NCBI GenBank assembly: GCA_902800435.1
Contig: CADCEQ010000031.1
Coordinates: forward strand, 1 to 32,125
Origin: an uncultured Prevotellaceae bacterium
Lineage (GTDB): Bacteria; Bacteroidota; Bacteroidia; Bacteroidales; Bacteroidaceae
Length of the DNA: 32,125 nt
Reading direction: 5' to 3'
Position numbers and translations under genes: made by a program. The notes under the pieces are model-generated. The model did no database searches. It saw nothing but the letters and a program-made list of their open reading frames with translations, and had not been told where the DNA came from. Of the stretch, positions 17,724 through 25,979 are shown piece by piece (the stretch's first letter is position 1; every line of letters begins with the position of its first letter).

Positions 17724-18845
17724 CTATTCCTCGTCGGTGACGGGGAACTCCATCAGATAGGCCTTGATGAAGCCGTCTATCTTACCATCCATCACTCCGT
17801 CGACGTCGGATGTCTGGTAGTTCGTGCGGTGATCCTTCACGCGGCGGTCGTCGAAGACGTAGGAACGTATCTGGCTGCCCCATTCTATCTTCTTCTTCCC
17901 GGCCTCGATCTTCGCCTGCGCCTCCAACCGTTTCTTCATCGCACGGTCGTAGAGCTGCGACTTCAGCAACAGTAGGGCCTTCTCCTTGTTCTTCGGCTGG
18001 TCGCGCGTCTCGGTGTTCTCGATGAGGATCTCTTCCTCCTCGCCCGTGTCGGGGTCGGTGTACCAATAGCGCAAGCGCACGCCCGACTCCACCTTGTTCA
18101 CATTCTGACCACCGGCGCCGCTCGAGCGGAACGTGTCCCACGACAGCTTGGCGGGATCGACATACACCTCGATGGTATCGTCGACGAGCGGACTGACAAA
18201 CACCGAGGCGAAGCTCGTCATGCGTTTGCCCTGCGCATTGAAAGGACTGACGCGCACCAGGCGGTGCACGCCATTCTCGCTCTTCAGGTAGCCGTAGGCA
18301 TATTCGCCGCCCTCTATCTCCATCGTGACGCTCTTGATGCCCGCCTCATCACCATCTTGCAGGTTCGAGATGCTCACCTTGTGTCCGTGAGCTTCCGCCC
18401 ACCGCATATACATACGCATGAGCATCGATGCCCAGTCTTGGCTCTCGGTGCCTCCGGCTCCCGAGTTAATCTTCAGCACGCAGTCCATCGGGTCTTCCTT
18501 CTGGCGGAGCATGTTCTTCAGCTCCAGGTTCTCGATGGCAGCAATGGCCTTGGCATAGTCGTCGTCGACCTCCTCCTCGGTGACCATCTCGTCGTGGTAG
18601 AAGTCGAAGGCCAGCTGCAGCTCGTCGGCAAGCATGCGCACCTCCTTATAGCCATCCAGCCATTTCTGGATGTCCTTCACCTTCTTCATCTGCTCGCGCG
18701 CCCGTTTAGGGTCTTCCCAGAAGTCGGGGGCTTGCGTGCGCAGGTCTTCCTCCTCGAATTCTATCTGTTTCCTGTCGATGTCCAGATAGCGGTGCAATTC
18801 GTCCACCCTTCTCTGGACATCCTTCAACTGATCTGCTGTTATCAT
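17724..18845 (-). CDS. prfB: Peptide chain release factor 2
   Basis: A 373-residue translation factor that reads UGA and UAA stop codons and triggers peptide release. The codon-recognition tripeptide SPF (200-202) and the catalytic GGQ (245-247) are both present, with the N-terminal coiled region before them. The frame is open from ATG to the end, so the programmed +1 frameshift found near codon 25 of many prfB genes is absent. The ATG at 18845 directly follows the TAA of the acyl-CoA synthetase (TAAATG with no gap), which suggests translational coupling. Confidence 0.97.
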   Translation of the reverse strand: MITADQLKDVQRRVDELHRYLDIDRKQIEFEEEDLRTQAPDFWEDPKRAREQMKKVKDIQKWLDGYKEVRMLADELQLAFDFYHDEMVTEEEVDDDYAKAIAAIENLELKNMLRQKEDPMDCVLKINSGAGGTESQDWASMLMRMYMRWAEAHGHKVSISNLQDGDEAGIKSVTMEIEGGEYAYGYLKSENGVHRLVRVSPFNAQGKRMTSFASVFVSPLVDDTIEVYVDPAKLSWDTFRSSGAGGQNVNKVESGVRLRYWYTDPDTGEEEEILIENTETRDQPKNKEKALLLLKSQLYDRAMKKRLEAQAKIEAGKKKIEWGSQIRSYVFDDRRVKDHRTNYQTSDVDGVMDGKIDGFIKAYLMEFPVTDEE

Positions 18846-20654
18846 TTATTCCTTGTACATTTCATCTATCTGCTCTTTGTAATTCTTGTTGAGCACCGCA
18901 CGACGTATCTTCAGCGTGTTCGTCAGCTCGCCGGCCTCCATAGTGAACGGATTGGGGAGCAGGGTGAAGCGCTTGATCTTCTCATAGCTTGCCAACTGTT
19001 GCTGCAGGGTCTCTATGCGCTCGCTGATCATCTGGTTGATGCGCTTGTTGCTACAGAGATCCTCGGCAGACGTGAAGTCGATGCCATTGTCGCGGGCATA
19101 CTCCTCGAGCTCGGGCAACGACGGCACGATGAGTGCCGACACGAACTTCCGCTGGTCGGCGATGACGGCTATCTGCGCCACATACTTGTCGACGAGCAGT
19201 TTCGACTCGATCATCTGCGGAGCGATGTACTTGCCGTTCGATGTCTTGAAGAGCTCCTTGATGCGGTCCTTGAGGAACAGCTCGCCGTTCTGCAGGTAAC
19301 CGGCGTCGCCCGTACGGAAGAAGCCGTCCTCGGTGAACGATTCCGCATTCAGGGCGTCGCGCTTATAGTATCCTTTCGTAATCGTCGGACCCTTGAGCAG
19401 AATCTCGTCGTTCTCGCCGATCTTGATCTCAATGCCTTCGATGGGCCGTCCTACGCTACCCACGGTAAACGGCTCGCCCAGATGGTCGCACGACACGGTG
19501 GCCAAACTCTCGGTCAGTCCGTAGCCCACAATCATGTTGATGCCGATGCTGTGGACGAACTCCTCGACCTCGGCACTGACATACGATCCCGCCGTGGGGA
19601 AGAAATGGGCATCCTCCAGACCGAGCTGCTTGCGCACGAGGCTGAAGAGCGTGTTGTCGTAAGTCTCATACTCCAGCTTCAACGCCAATGGTGGACGCTT
19701 GCCGCGACTGAGGTACTCGATATTGTGCTTACGGCCCACGGCGATGGCGTGGCGCATCAGCTTGCGCTGCACGGCGTTCGATTTCTCTATCTTCTCCTGA
19801 ACGCCGATATACACCTTCTCCCAGAACCGCGGTACGGCCGACATACAGGTGGGATGCGTCTCGCGCATCGCCTCTTGAATCTCTTTCGGGTAGGTGTTTA
19901 CAATGAGCTGTGCACCTTCCGTCAGACAGAGGAACATCCATCCGCGCTCAAAGATATGTGTGATGGGCAGGAAGTCCATCACGCGGTCGTTCTCTCCCAC
20001 GGGCACACACTTGTCGTTGGCAATCATCGCAGCATGGTACTGGCCGTAGGTCAGCATCACACCCTTCGAGTCGCCCGTGGTACCGCTCGTATAAAGGATG
20101 TTGGCGAGGTCTTCCTCGTTCGCCTCCGCCCACAGGTTCTCCACCTCGCTCTGTCTCGGCAGGTTCTCGCCAAGTTTCAGGAAGTCTTCAAAGTAGATGG
20201 AACTGTGGTCTCCCTTGTCGATGCGCACCGAACGGTCGTAGATGATAATCTTCTCCAGCGTGGGACTCATGGGCAACACGCGGAAAGCCTTGTCGTACTG
20301 TTCCTGCTCGCCCACGAAGAGGAAGCGGATCTGCGCGTCGCCAATCATGTACTGTATCTGCTGCTCGCTGCTCGTAGCATAGAACGGAACGGTGACGGCC
20401 CGGATGCCGAAGGCTCCGAAATCGGTACAGATATACTGCACGGTGTTCTGCGAGAAAACACCAACGTTCTCCTGCACGCGGATGCCGAGGTTCAACATGG
20501 CGTTGCTCACCTGCAAGACAACCTGCGAGAACTCGTTCCACGACATCGTTTTCCACTTCAGACTACCAAAGTCGCGATAGTTGATGACCACTTTATCACC
20601 GTACTTCTTAGCCTGCTCATGGGGCAATACCGAGAGATGACATCTTGTTTGCAT
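18846..20654 (-). CDS. AMP-dependent long-chain fatty acid-CoA ligase
   Basis: A 602-residue adenylate-forming enzyme that activates fatty acids to acyl-CoA through an acyl-AMP. Motifs are YTSGTTGDSKGV (188-199), GYGLTES (377-383), the RTGD segment (447-450) and KDRIKELFKTSNGKYIAP (462-479); the C-terminal TLKIRR holds the likely catalytic lysine. Length is normal for the FadD15-like group. The usual GGAPLS loop reads AGSYVS here (355-360). It leads an operon with prfB, the 47-residue protein and the CYTH gene, behind a consensus promoter with a leader of about 20 bases. Likely role is reuse of exogenous or membrane-derived fatty acids. Confidence 0.93.
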   Translation of the reverse strand: MQTRCHLSVLPHEQAKKYGDKVVINYRDFGSLKWKTMSWNEFSQVVLQVSNAMLNLGIRVQENVGVFSQNTVQYICTDFGAFGIRAVTVPFYATSSEQQIQYMIGDAQIRFLFVGEQEQYDKAFRVLPMSPTLEKIIIYDRSVRIDKGDHSSIYFEDFLKLGENLPRQSEVENLWAEANEEDLANILYTSGTTGDSKGVMLTYGQYHAAMIANDKCVPVGENDRVMDFLPITHIFERGWMFLCLTEGAQLIVNTYPKEIQEAMRETHPTCMSAVPRFWEKVYIGVQEKIEKSNAVQRKLMRHAIAVGRKHNIEYLSRGKRPPLALKLEYETYDNTLFSLVRKQLGLEDAHFFPTAGSYVSAEVEEFVHSIGINMIVGYGLTESLATVSCDHLGEPFTVGSVGRPIEGIEIKIGENDEILLKGPTITKGYYKRDALNAESFTEDGFFRTGDAGYLQNGELFLKDRIKELFKTSNGKYIAPQMIESKLLVDKYVAQIAVIADQRKFVSALIVPSLPELEEYARDNGIDFTSAEDLCSNKRINQMISERIETLQQQLASYEKIKRFTLLPNPFTMEAGELTNTLKIRRAVLNKNYKEQIDEMYKE

Positions 20655-20680
20655 AACACAAATTCTTTTATATATCAGTG

Positions 20681-20711
20681 CAAAGTTAACAAAAGTTTCT
20701 GAAACGCCAAA
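20681..20711 (-). promoter_or_regulatory. Promoter of the acyl-CoA synthetase - prfB operon
   Basis: On the minus strand TTTG (20711-20708), a 19-base spacer and TAACTTTG (20688-20681) match both consensus elements fully. This is one of the best promoters in the window. Confidence 0.8.
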
Positions 20712-20726
20712 TTTTAATCCGAATTA

Positions 20727-20758
20727 TTTGGATTTCTTGCGGTAAATACGTAATTTTG
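20727..20758 (+). promoter_or_regulatory. Promoter of the M20 hydrolase
   Basis: TTTG (20727-20730), a 20-base spacer and TAATTTTG (20751-20758). The -33 boxes of the two divergent promoters are only 15 bases apart. The predicted start leaves a leader of about 5 bases before the ATG at 20769. Confidence 0.75.
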
Positions 20759-20768
20759 CCACGTAGAT

Positions 20769-21836
20769 ATGAAACACAACGAACAATTTGTCAGCGATGC
20801 GGTGACGCTCCTCAGCAGGCTCATCGCCACCCCCAGTATCAGCCGCGACGAGGCGTTGGCGGCCGACATCATGCAACAGACCATCACCGAAGTCTATGGT
20901 CTGACGTGCCGGCGTGAGGCGAACAACGTGTGGATTGAAGACCCGCACCACGACGACAGTCGCCCCACGGTGCTCCTCAACGCCCATATCGACACGGTGA
21001 AACCCGTCAGCAGCTGGACACGCGACCCCTTTGCGCCTACCGTTGAGGGCGACATGCTCTACGGACTGGGCAGCAACGACTGCGGCGGCGGACTGGTCAG
21101 CCTGTTGCAGGCTTTCCGAGTGCTCACCTCGAAACCACGACCCTACAACCTCATCTTCCTGGCATCGGCCGAGGAGGAGGTGTCGGGCAAGGACGGCATC
21201 GAACGTGTACTGCCCCTGTTGCCACCTATCAGCGTGGCCATCGTAGGCGAACCGACGGGTCTTCAGCCTGCTATCGCCGAAAAAGGACTGATGGTGCTCG
21301 ACGTGTGGTCTCGCGGCGTATCGGGACATGCAGCGCGCAATGAGGGAGTGAACGCCATCTACGAAGCCCTCGACGATCTGCTGTGGCTGCGCTCACACCG
21401 ATTCCGCCGCACGAGCGAGCTGCTGGGTCCCACGCTGATGAACGTGACGGTGATCGAGGCTGGAACGCAACATAACGTCATTCCCGACACTTGCCACATG
21501 GTGGTCGACATCCGTACAAATGAATACTACCAGAACGAATTCGTATACGAGTATATACGGAAGCATCTCAAGAGCGAAGTGAAGGCACGCTCGTTCCGCC
21601 TGCACTCCTCGCGCATCGATCCTGACCATCCGCTCGTGCGCCGATGTGTGGCTATGGGCCTGCAGCCCTTCGGATCGCCGACGCTTTCCGACCAGGCCCT
21701 CATGTCGTTCCCTTCGTTCAAACTCGGCCCCGGCGAGAGTAGCCGCTCCCATTCGGCCGACGAGTTCATCCATATCTCCGAAATCAGACGGGCCATCGAA
21801 ATATACACCGAGTTGCTCGACGGGGCTACGCTGTGA
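20769..21836 (+). CDS. M20 family metallo-hydrolase (acetylornithine deacetylase-like)
   Basis: A 355-residue cytosolic dinuclear zinc amidohydrolase. Metal ligands and catalytic residues are visible: H73 and D75 (AHIDTV), D104 (SNDCGGG), E135/E136 (ASAEEE), E161 (GEPT) and the late histidine near 333 (RSHSADE); the dimerisation domain lies between about 170 and 285. The bridging segment reads NDCGG rather than the common DxKGG. Relatives act in arginine or lysine synthesis. Bacteroides fragilis uses N-succinylated arginine intermediates, so a deacylase for acyl-citrulline or acyl-ornithine is a fair guess, but no arg genes are next to it. Confidence in family is high, in substrate low. Confidence 0.9.
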   Translation: MKHNEQFVSDAVTLLSRLIATPSISRDEALAADIMQQTITEVYGLTCRREANNVWIEDPHHDDSRPTVLLNAHIDTVKPVSSWTRDPFAPTVEGDMLYGLGSNDCGGGLVSLLQAFRVLTSKPRPYNLIFLASAEEEVSGKDGIERVLPLLPPISVAIVGEPTGLQPAIAEKGLMVLDVWSRGVSGHAARNEGVNAIYEALDDLLWLRSHRFRRTSELLGPTLMNVTVIEAGTQHNVIPDTCHMVVDIRTNEYYQNEFVYEYIRKHLKSEVKARSFRLHSSRIDPDHPLVRRCVAMGLQPFGSPTLSDQALMSFPSFKLGPGESSRSHSADEFIHISEIRRAIEIYTELLDGATL

Positions 21837-21914
21837 TGCTTTATATCGAGAGAACTGTTCGCTGAGAAGACGCGTAACGAAGAGCGAACGCCCGTTGCAT
21901 AAACGTCCATACCC

Positions 21915-21944
21915 AAAAAAGGCTGCCTCACGGTAGCCTTTTTT
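21915..21944. terminator. Bidirectional intrinsic terminator
   Basis: AAAAAAGGCTGCC (21915-21927) pairs with GGTAGCCTTTTTT (21932-21944) with one G-U pair and a 4-base loop. A-run and T-run on the two sides let it serve the M20 gene on the plus strand and the small RNA on the minus strand. Confidence 0.9.
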
Positions 21945-22002
21945 AGTCTAACAAATCTAAATACCTAAAACTAATAACCTAATCCTATCTATCAATGAAT
22001 CT
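21915..22002 (-). ncRNA. Candidate small RNA of about 88 nt
   Basis: A consensus promoter on the minus strand (TTG at 22037-22035, 20-base spacer, TACCTTTG at 22014-22007) points into a stretch without ORFs that ends in the strong terminator at 21915-21944. The predicted RNA starts near 22000 with a mostly unstructured A/U- and G-rich body containing repeated GATAGATAG and TTAGGTTATTAG-like words, then the terminal hairpin. It lies downstream of the GH53 stop (22084) but its promoter is separate. I cannot assign it to a known RNA family. Confidence 0.6.
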
Positions 22003-22006
22003 GTTG

Positions 22007-22037
22007 CAAAGGTACAAAGAAACGATGTTCGCTACAA
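22007..22037 (-). promoter_or_regulatory. Promoter of the candidate small RNA
   Basis: TTG (22037-22035), 20-base spacer, TACCTTTG (22014-22007) on the minus strand. A 7-bp inverted repeat (22027-22052) covers the -33 part and could be an operator. Confidence 0.65.
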
Positions 22038-22083
22038 TTATATTCAGCGAACGCCGTCTTTCTTTCTGCAAACAGCCGTTGGC

Positions 22084-23313
22084 CTACCTGACAATCACCT
22101 TGCGATGGCCTTTGACATAGATGCCACGGGGTAGCTGCCGGGAGACGTCCACACGACGGCCGTCGAGCGTGAACAGCGTTTCCGATGCCCCTTCTGCCAC
22201 GTTCTCCACGCCTTCGATGCCAGCTCCTATGCCATACTCCTTCATAGAGAACAACGCATCTACGGCGCGTCCCGTATTAGGATCGAAGAGTCCGTGGTTG
22301 TACCAAGGCTCATAGACGTGGTTGTTGCACGGGTTCTCCTCGGGGAACCAGTAAAGGAGACCTCTGACGTGTTCCATACCCTTGATGAGCGCCACCAGGT
22401 CATCGAGGAAGATCTTCTGTCCTTCTGCCGAAGCGGGCCATGTGGATGTGAAGTTGTACGAGGCATTCTGCGGATACCAGTTGTTATAGTAGCCTGTCTC
22501 CACGATGATGACCGGTTTGTCGGCGAATGTCGTCTTCAGGTTCATCAGCGTGTTCTTCAGGGTGGCGAGGTTGTTGTGCCATTCGGGATAGTAGCTCAAG
22601 CCGATGATGTCGTAGTCGACACTGGCCAGCCGCTCGTAGATGCCCTTCGTGGTGCTCCAGTTGGCGGTACGCTCGGTGTGGATGACGACCTTTGCCGCCG
22701 GACACTCCTCGCGACAAGCCTGAATGGCCTTGCTGAGCAGCGTGCGGAAACGACTCCAGTTGGCGTCGCTGTTGGTGTAGCACTTCTTCGGTGAGCCCGT
22801 TCCCTTGGGGCCCCAGAGCATGCCGTAGCTGATTTCATTACCCGTCTGGATATAGTCAGGAGTGGCGCCCACGGCTTTCAGCTGCTGCAGACAGTCAAGT
22901 GTGTAGTCATAGACCTGCTGGGCAAGCTGTTCGTCGTTGAGAGTCTTCCACGCCTCGGGCGTCCATTGGTTCGACGGGTCGGCCCAGGTGTCGCTGTAGT
23001 GGAAGTCGAGCATCAGTTGCATGCCCGCCTCCTTCACTCGCCGTCCGAGCGTCTTCACGTAGTCAAGGTCCTGCACCACGCCCGTGGCACCCGTCGGGTT
23101 GACGAACAGTCGCACTCGTACGGCATTATAGCCAGCCTTGTCGCGCAGGAAAGGCAGCATCTCGGCAATGCGTGTGCCGTCGGTGTCGTAGTAGTTCACG
23201 TTGGCTGCCTCATACCGGGGCAACATCGAGAGGTCGCCTCCCACCAGTCCTTGTGCATACGTGGCGACGGCCAAGAGCATCATGATGCCTGTCAGCATCG
23301 TGCGTTTCTTCAT
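22084..23313 (-). CDS. GH53 arabinogalactan endo-beta-1,4-galactanase
   Basis: A 409-residue exported enzyme that cuts beta-1,4-galactan side chains of pectin. A signal peptide (about 1-21, ending TYAQ) precedes the GH53 barrel. The acid/base E160 (IQTGNEIS) and nucleophile E272 (IVETGYY) sit in the expected contexts. The C-terminus (about 378-409) carries TLFTLDGRRV and LPRGIYVKG, a tail like that of the alpha-amylase. It is the last gene of a GH3 - GH3 - GH53 series on the minus strand, 119 bases after the second GH3 gene, with no -7 box between, so cotranscription is likely. Confidence 0.93.
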   Translation of the reverse strand: MKKRTMLTGIMMLLAVATYAQGLVGGDLSMLPRYEAANVNYYDTDGTRIAEMLPFLRDKAGYNAVRVRLFVNPTGATGVVQDLDYVKTLGRRVKEAGMQLMLDFHYSDTWADPSNQWTPEAWKTLNDEQLAQQVYDYTLDCLQQLKAVGATPDYIQTGNEISYGMLWGPKGTGSPKKCYTNSDANWSRFRTLLSKAIQACREECPAAKVVIHTERTANWSTTKGIYERLASVDYDIIGLSYYPEWHNNLATLKNTLMNLKTTFADKPVIIVETGYYNNWYPQNASYNFTSTWPASAEGQKIFLDDLVALIKGMEHVRGLLYWFPEENPCNNHVYEPWYNHGLFDPNTGRAVDALFSMKEYGIGAGIEGVENVAEGASETLFTLDGRRVDVSRQLPRGIYVKGHRKVIVR

Positions 23314-23358
23314 TTGATTGTTCCTTTATATCGTTCATCAATGGCATCTTCTATTCCC

Positions 23359-23409
23359 CCGACAGCGAATCAGACTTCGGTTGCAGGAACCCAAGAGGTC
23401 CGTTGTCGG
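23359..23409 (-). other. Inverted repeat between GH3 and GH53 genes
   Basis: CCGACAGCG (23359-23367) pairs with CGTTGTCGG (23401-23409) with one G-U pair around a 33-base loop that holds a smaller GGTT/AACC stem. There is no T-run, so it is not an ordinary terminator; it may protect or process the mRNA between the two genes. Confidence 0.35.
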
Positions 23410-23432
23410 AGAAAAAGAACATGGTTGTTCTA

Positions 23433-25913
23433 TCAGATGTTCGGAGTGTCCCACACCTTGGTCTTCGTGCACTGCACATTCTGCGTCAGACGACCTATGC
23501 GCAGCGTGAAGTCGCCCTCTTCGAGCGTCCAACGGCCGTCAGCACCGACGAAAGCCATGCTCTTGGCAGGCAGACTGAAGGTGACGGTCTGCTGTTCGCC
23601 AGGCCCGAGGCTCACCTTCTGGAAGTCGCGCAGGCGCTTGTTGTCGGGCACGATGGAAGCCACGAGGTCGCTGGTGTAGAGCAGCACGGGTTCCTTACCG
23701 GCCCGGCTGCCGGTGTTCTTCACGTCGACTGTCACGGTGAGCATGTCGTCGGCCGTGAATGTCTGTTTGTCCACGCGGAGGTTCGAGTATTCGAAGGTGG
23801 TGTACGACAAACCGTAGCCGAACGGCCATTGCAGCGACACCTTCGCATCGTAGTTATAGGCGCCGGCCATGGTGCCGACCTCCTCGCTCACCTTATAGTC
23901 ATAGGTGTTCAGCGAGTTGATTTCGCGGGGATAGGTATACGGCATCTTGGCCGAGAAGTTGGCGTCGCCAGCCAGCAGGTTAGCCAGCGCGTCGCCACCG
24001 TAGTTGCCGGGAATGAGGATGTCGACGACAGCCTTGGCCAGCGGCTCAATGTCGGCGATCAGTCGCGGACGGCCCTCGTTGAGCACGAGGATGATGGGCT
24101 TGCCTGTCTTGGCGAGCGCCTTCACCAAGTTGCGCTGGTTCTCCGACAGCCAGAGGTCGGTCAGGTTGCCGGGAGTCTCGGTGTACGAGTTCTCACCGAT
24201 GGCGGCTATGATGACGTCAGCCTGTGCAGCGGCGGCGACGGCCTTGTCGATCTGCGGTTCATGCTCGTCGTAGTATGCCTTTTCTTCATCATAAGTCACA
24301 CCCTGTTCGAGGATGATGTTCTCCTTGCCGTACTTGTTGCACAGCGCCTCGTAGATGGTGTTGTATTTCTCCGACAGGTCCTCGGCCCTCGAACCCTGCC
24401 ACGTATAGCTCCATCCGCCGTGCAGACAGCGCATCTGGTTGGCGTTCGGTCCGGTGAGCAGGATTTTCTTTCCCTTCGCCAGCGGCAGGATATTGTCCTC
24501 GTTCTTCAGCAGCACCTCGCTCTCCTCGGCAGCCTGCAAGGCCGCTTGGGCAAACTCGTCGCAACCGAACTTCTCGAAGCCCTTGCCACCGGTGTTCGGC
24601 TCGTCGAACAGACCCAGGCGGTATTTGGCGCGGAGGATGCGGCGCACGGCATCGTCGATGCGCGACATCTTCACCTGACCCTCCTGCACCAGTTCCTTCA
24701 GCAGGATGCAGAACTCTACGCTATAGGGGTCCATCGACATGTCGATACCGGCATTGATGGCGATGCGGATGGCGTCCTTCTTGTCCTTGGCCACCTTCTC
24801 GCGACTGAACAGGTTGTTGATGTCGGCCCAGTCGGTCACCAGGAATCCGTCCCACTGCAGGTCTTCCTTCAGCCACTTCGTCAGGTATTCATAGCTGGCG
24901 TGTACAGGCACACCGTTGATGCTGGCCGAGTTGACCATCATGGTCAGCGTACCAGCCAGGGCGGCTGCCTTGAACGGCTCGAAATATTTCTCGCGGATCA
25001 TCTGCGGTGCGAGGTAGGCCGGCGTGCGGTCCTTACCCGACCAGGGGGCACCGTACGCGAAGTAGTGCTTCGTGCTGGTACCGACGTGGTAGCGGTCGAT
25101 GTGGTTGTTGTCCTCGCCCTGATAACCTTTGATCTCGGCGACAACCATCTTCGAGTTCACGATGGCGTCCTCACCGAAGCTCTCGTAGACACGGGGCCAG
25201 CGCGGGTCGCGACTCAGGTCGACCACGGGGTTATAGACCCACGGACAGTTGGCCGCACGGCTCTCGTAGGCCGTGATCTCGGCTCCCCGGAACGCCAGTT
25301 CGGTGTTGAACGATGCGCCGATGTTGATGGGCTGCGGGAAGAGCGTTCCGCCCTGCACGTAGGTCACGCCGTGGTTGTGGTCGAGACCGTAGATGTCGGG
25401 GATGCCGAGGTATTTCATCGACTTCTCCTGAATCACACGAATCCATTTCTGCCACTGTTCCACGCTCGGGGCGCGTGTGCCGGGGGCGTTGAGGATAGAG
25501 CCCACCTTCCACTTCGAAATCAGCGTGTCGAGCATGGTCTCGTTGAGCTGCCACGAGCGTTTCGTCGTTCCCTGATAGATATCGACGGGATAGTTGCCCA
25601 GGCGGTCGATGATCTCCTTGTCCGACTTCTTCAGCAGCGACTCGATCTCTTTCGTCGGAGTACCATACTGCTGGAGCACCGAGCGCACCTTCTCACGGTC
25701 CACCTTCGCGTTCTCCACCTTCATGTTGCCGATGATGTCGAGATTCAGCTCGAGCATCTGCCCGATTTTCTCGTCCAGAGTCATCTTCGACAGGGTTTTC
25801 TCAATCTTGGCCTCCAGCTCCGCGTCGCGGGGGATGGCCGGTCGGCTGTTCTGGGCCCATGCCGTGCAGAGGGCGCCGGCGAACAGCATCGCTAAAACAG
25901 TTTTTCTCATCAT
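23433..25913 (-). CDS. GH3 family beta-glycosidase
   Basis: An 826-residue exported exo-glycosidase. A signal peptide (about 1-21, ending AWAQ) is followed by the GH3 barrel with the nucleophile D361 in LVTDWADI, the alpha/beta sandwich domain, and a C-terminal fibronectin-III-like domain (about 720-810, with [10 protein letters not shown] at its border). The barrel has an extra helical stretch between about 58 and 135. GH3 enzymes of this length remove terminal beta-glucose or beta-xylose; the neighbouring galactanase suggests action on pectic or hemicellulosic oligosaccharides, but specificity cannot be read from sequence. It starts 66 bases after the upstream GH3 gene. Confidence 0.93.
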   Translation of the reverse strand: MMRKTVLAMLFAGALCTAWAQNSRPAIPRDAELEAKIEKTLSKMTLDEKIGQMLELNLDIIGNMKVENAKVDREKVRSVLQQYGTPTKEIESLLKKSDKEIIDRLGNYPVDIYQGTTKRSWQLNETMLDTLISKWKVGSILNAPGTRAPSVEQWQKWIRVIQEKSMKYLGIPDIYGLDHNHGVTYVQGGTLFPQPINIGASFNTELAFRGAEITAYESRAANCPWVYNPVVDLSRDPRWPRVYESFGEDAIVNSKMVVAEIKGYQGEDNNHIDRYHVGTSTKHYFAYGAPWSGKDRTPAYLAPQMIREKYFEPFKAAALAGTLTMMVNSASINGVPVHASYEYLTKWLKEDLQWDGFLVTDWADINNLFSREKVAKDKKDAIRIAINAGIDMSMDPYSVEFCILLKELVQEGQVKMSRIDDAVRRILRAKYRLGLFDEPNTGGKGFEKFGCDEFAQAALQAAEESEVLLKNEDNILPLAKGKKILLTGPNANQMRCLHGGWSYTWQGSRAEDLSEKYNTIYEALCNKYGKENIILEQGVTYDEEKAYYDEHEPQIDKAVAAAAQADVIIAAIGENSYTETPGNLTDLWLSENQRNLVKALAKTGKPIILVLNEGRPRLIADIEPLAKAVVDILIPGNYGGDALANLLAGDANFSAKMPYTYPREINSLNTYDYKVSEEVGTMAGAYNYDAKVSLQWPFGYGLSYTTFEYSNLRVDKQTFTADDMLTVTVDVKNTGSRAGKEPVLLYTSDLVASIVPDNKRLRDFQKVSLGPGEQQTVTFSLPAKSMAFVGADGRWTLEEGDFTLRIGRLTQNVQCTKTKVWDTPNI

Positions 25914-25936
25914 TCGATATGTTTTGTTTTGAATTA

Positions 25937-25957
25937 AGTTAAGAGTGAAGAGTGAAG
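25937..25957 (+). repeat. Heptamer repeat locus (b), three units
   Basis: AGTTAAG, AGTGAAG, AGTGAAG in a row, 24 bases upstream of the GH3 start codon at 25913. The mRNA of the GH3 gene would carry the complement. It repeats locus (a) at 13239-13259 with one base change. Confidence 0.7.
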
Positions 25958-25979
25958 AATGATTTTATGACTACATTTC

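Larger units (their letters stand above)
21857..22055. repeat. GTTCGCT/AGCGAAC inverted repeats flanking the small-RNA locus
   Basis: GTTCGCT (21857-21863) with AGCGAAC (21883-21889), and GTTCGCT (22027-22033) with AGCGAAC (22046-22052), form two inverted repeats around the candidate RNA. AGCGAACGCC is also a direct repeat at 21883-21892 and 22046-22055. The right pair straddles the -33 element of the RNA promoter. Confidence 0.7.

Noticed and set aside
17724..18845. Programmed frameshift in prfB
   Set aside because: The frame is continuous through the usual site near codon 25, with no in-frame UGA.
18264..20702. 812-codon open frame on the plus strand
   Set aside because: It is antisense to prfB and the acyl-CoA synthetase, both with intact family motifs; the translation is rich in Leu/Val/His/Asp with no recognisable domain.
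23403..25895. 830-codon open frame on the plus strand
   Set aside because: Antisense shadow of the GH3 gene; codon bias of the real gene keeps this frame open. No motif of its own.
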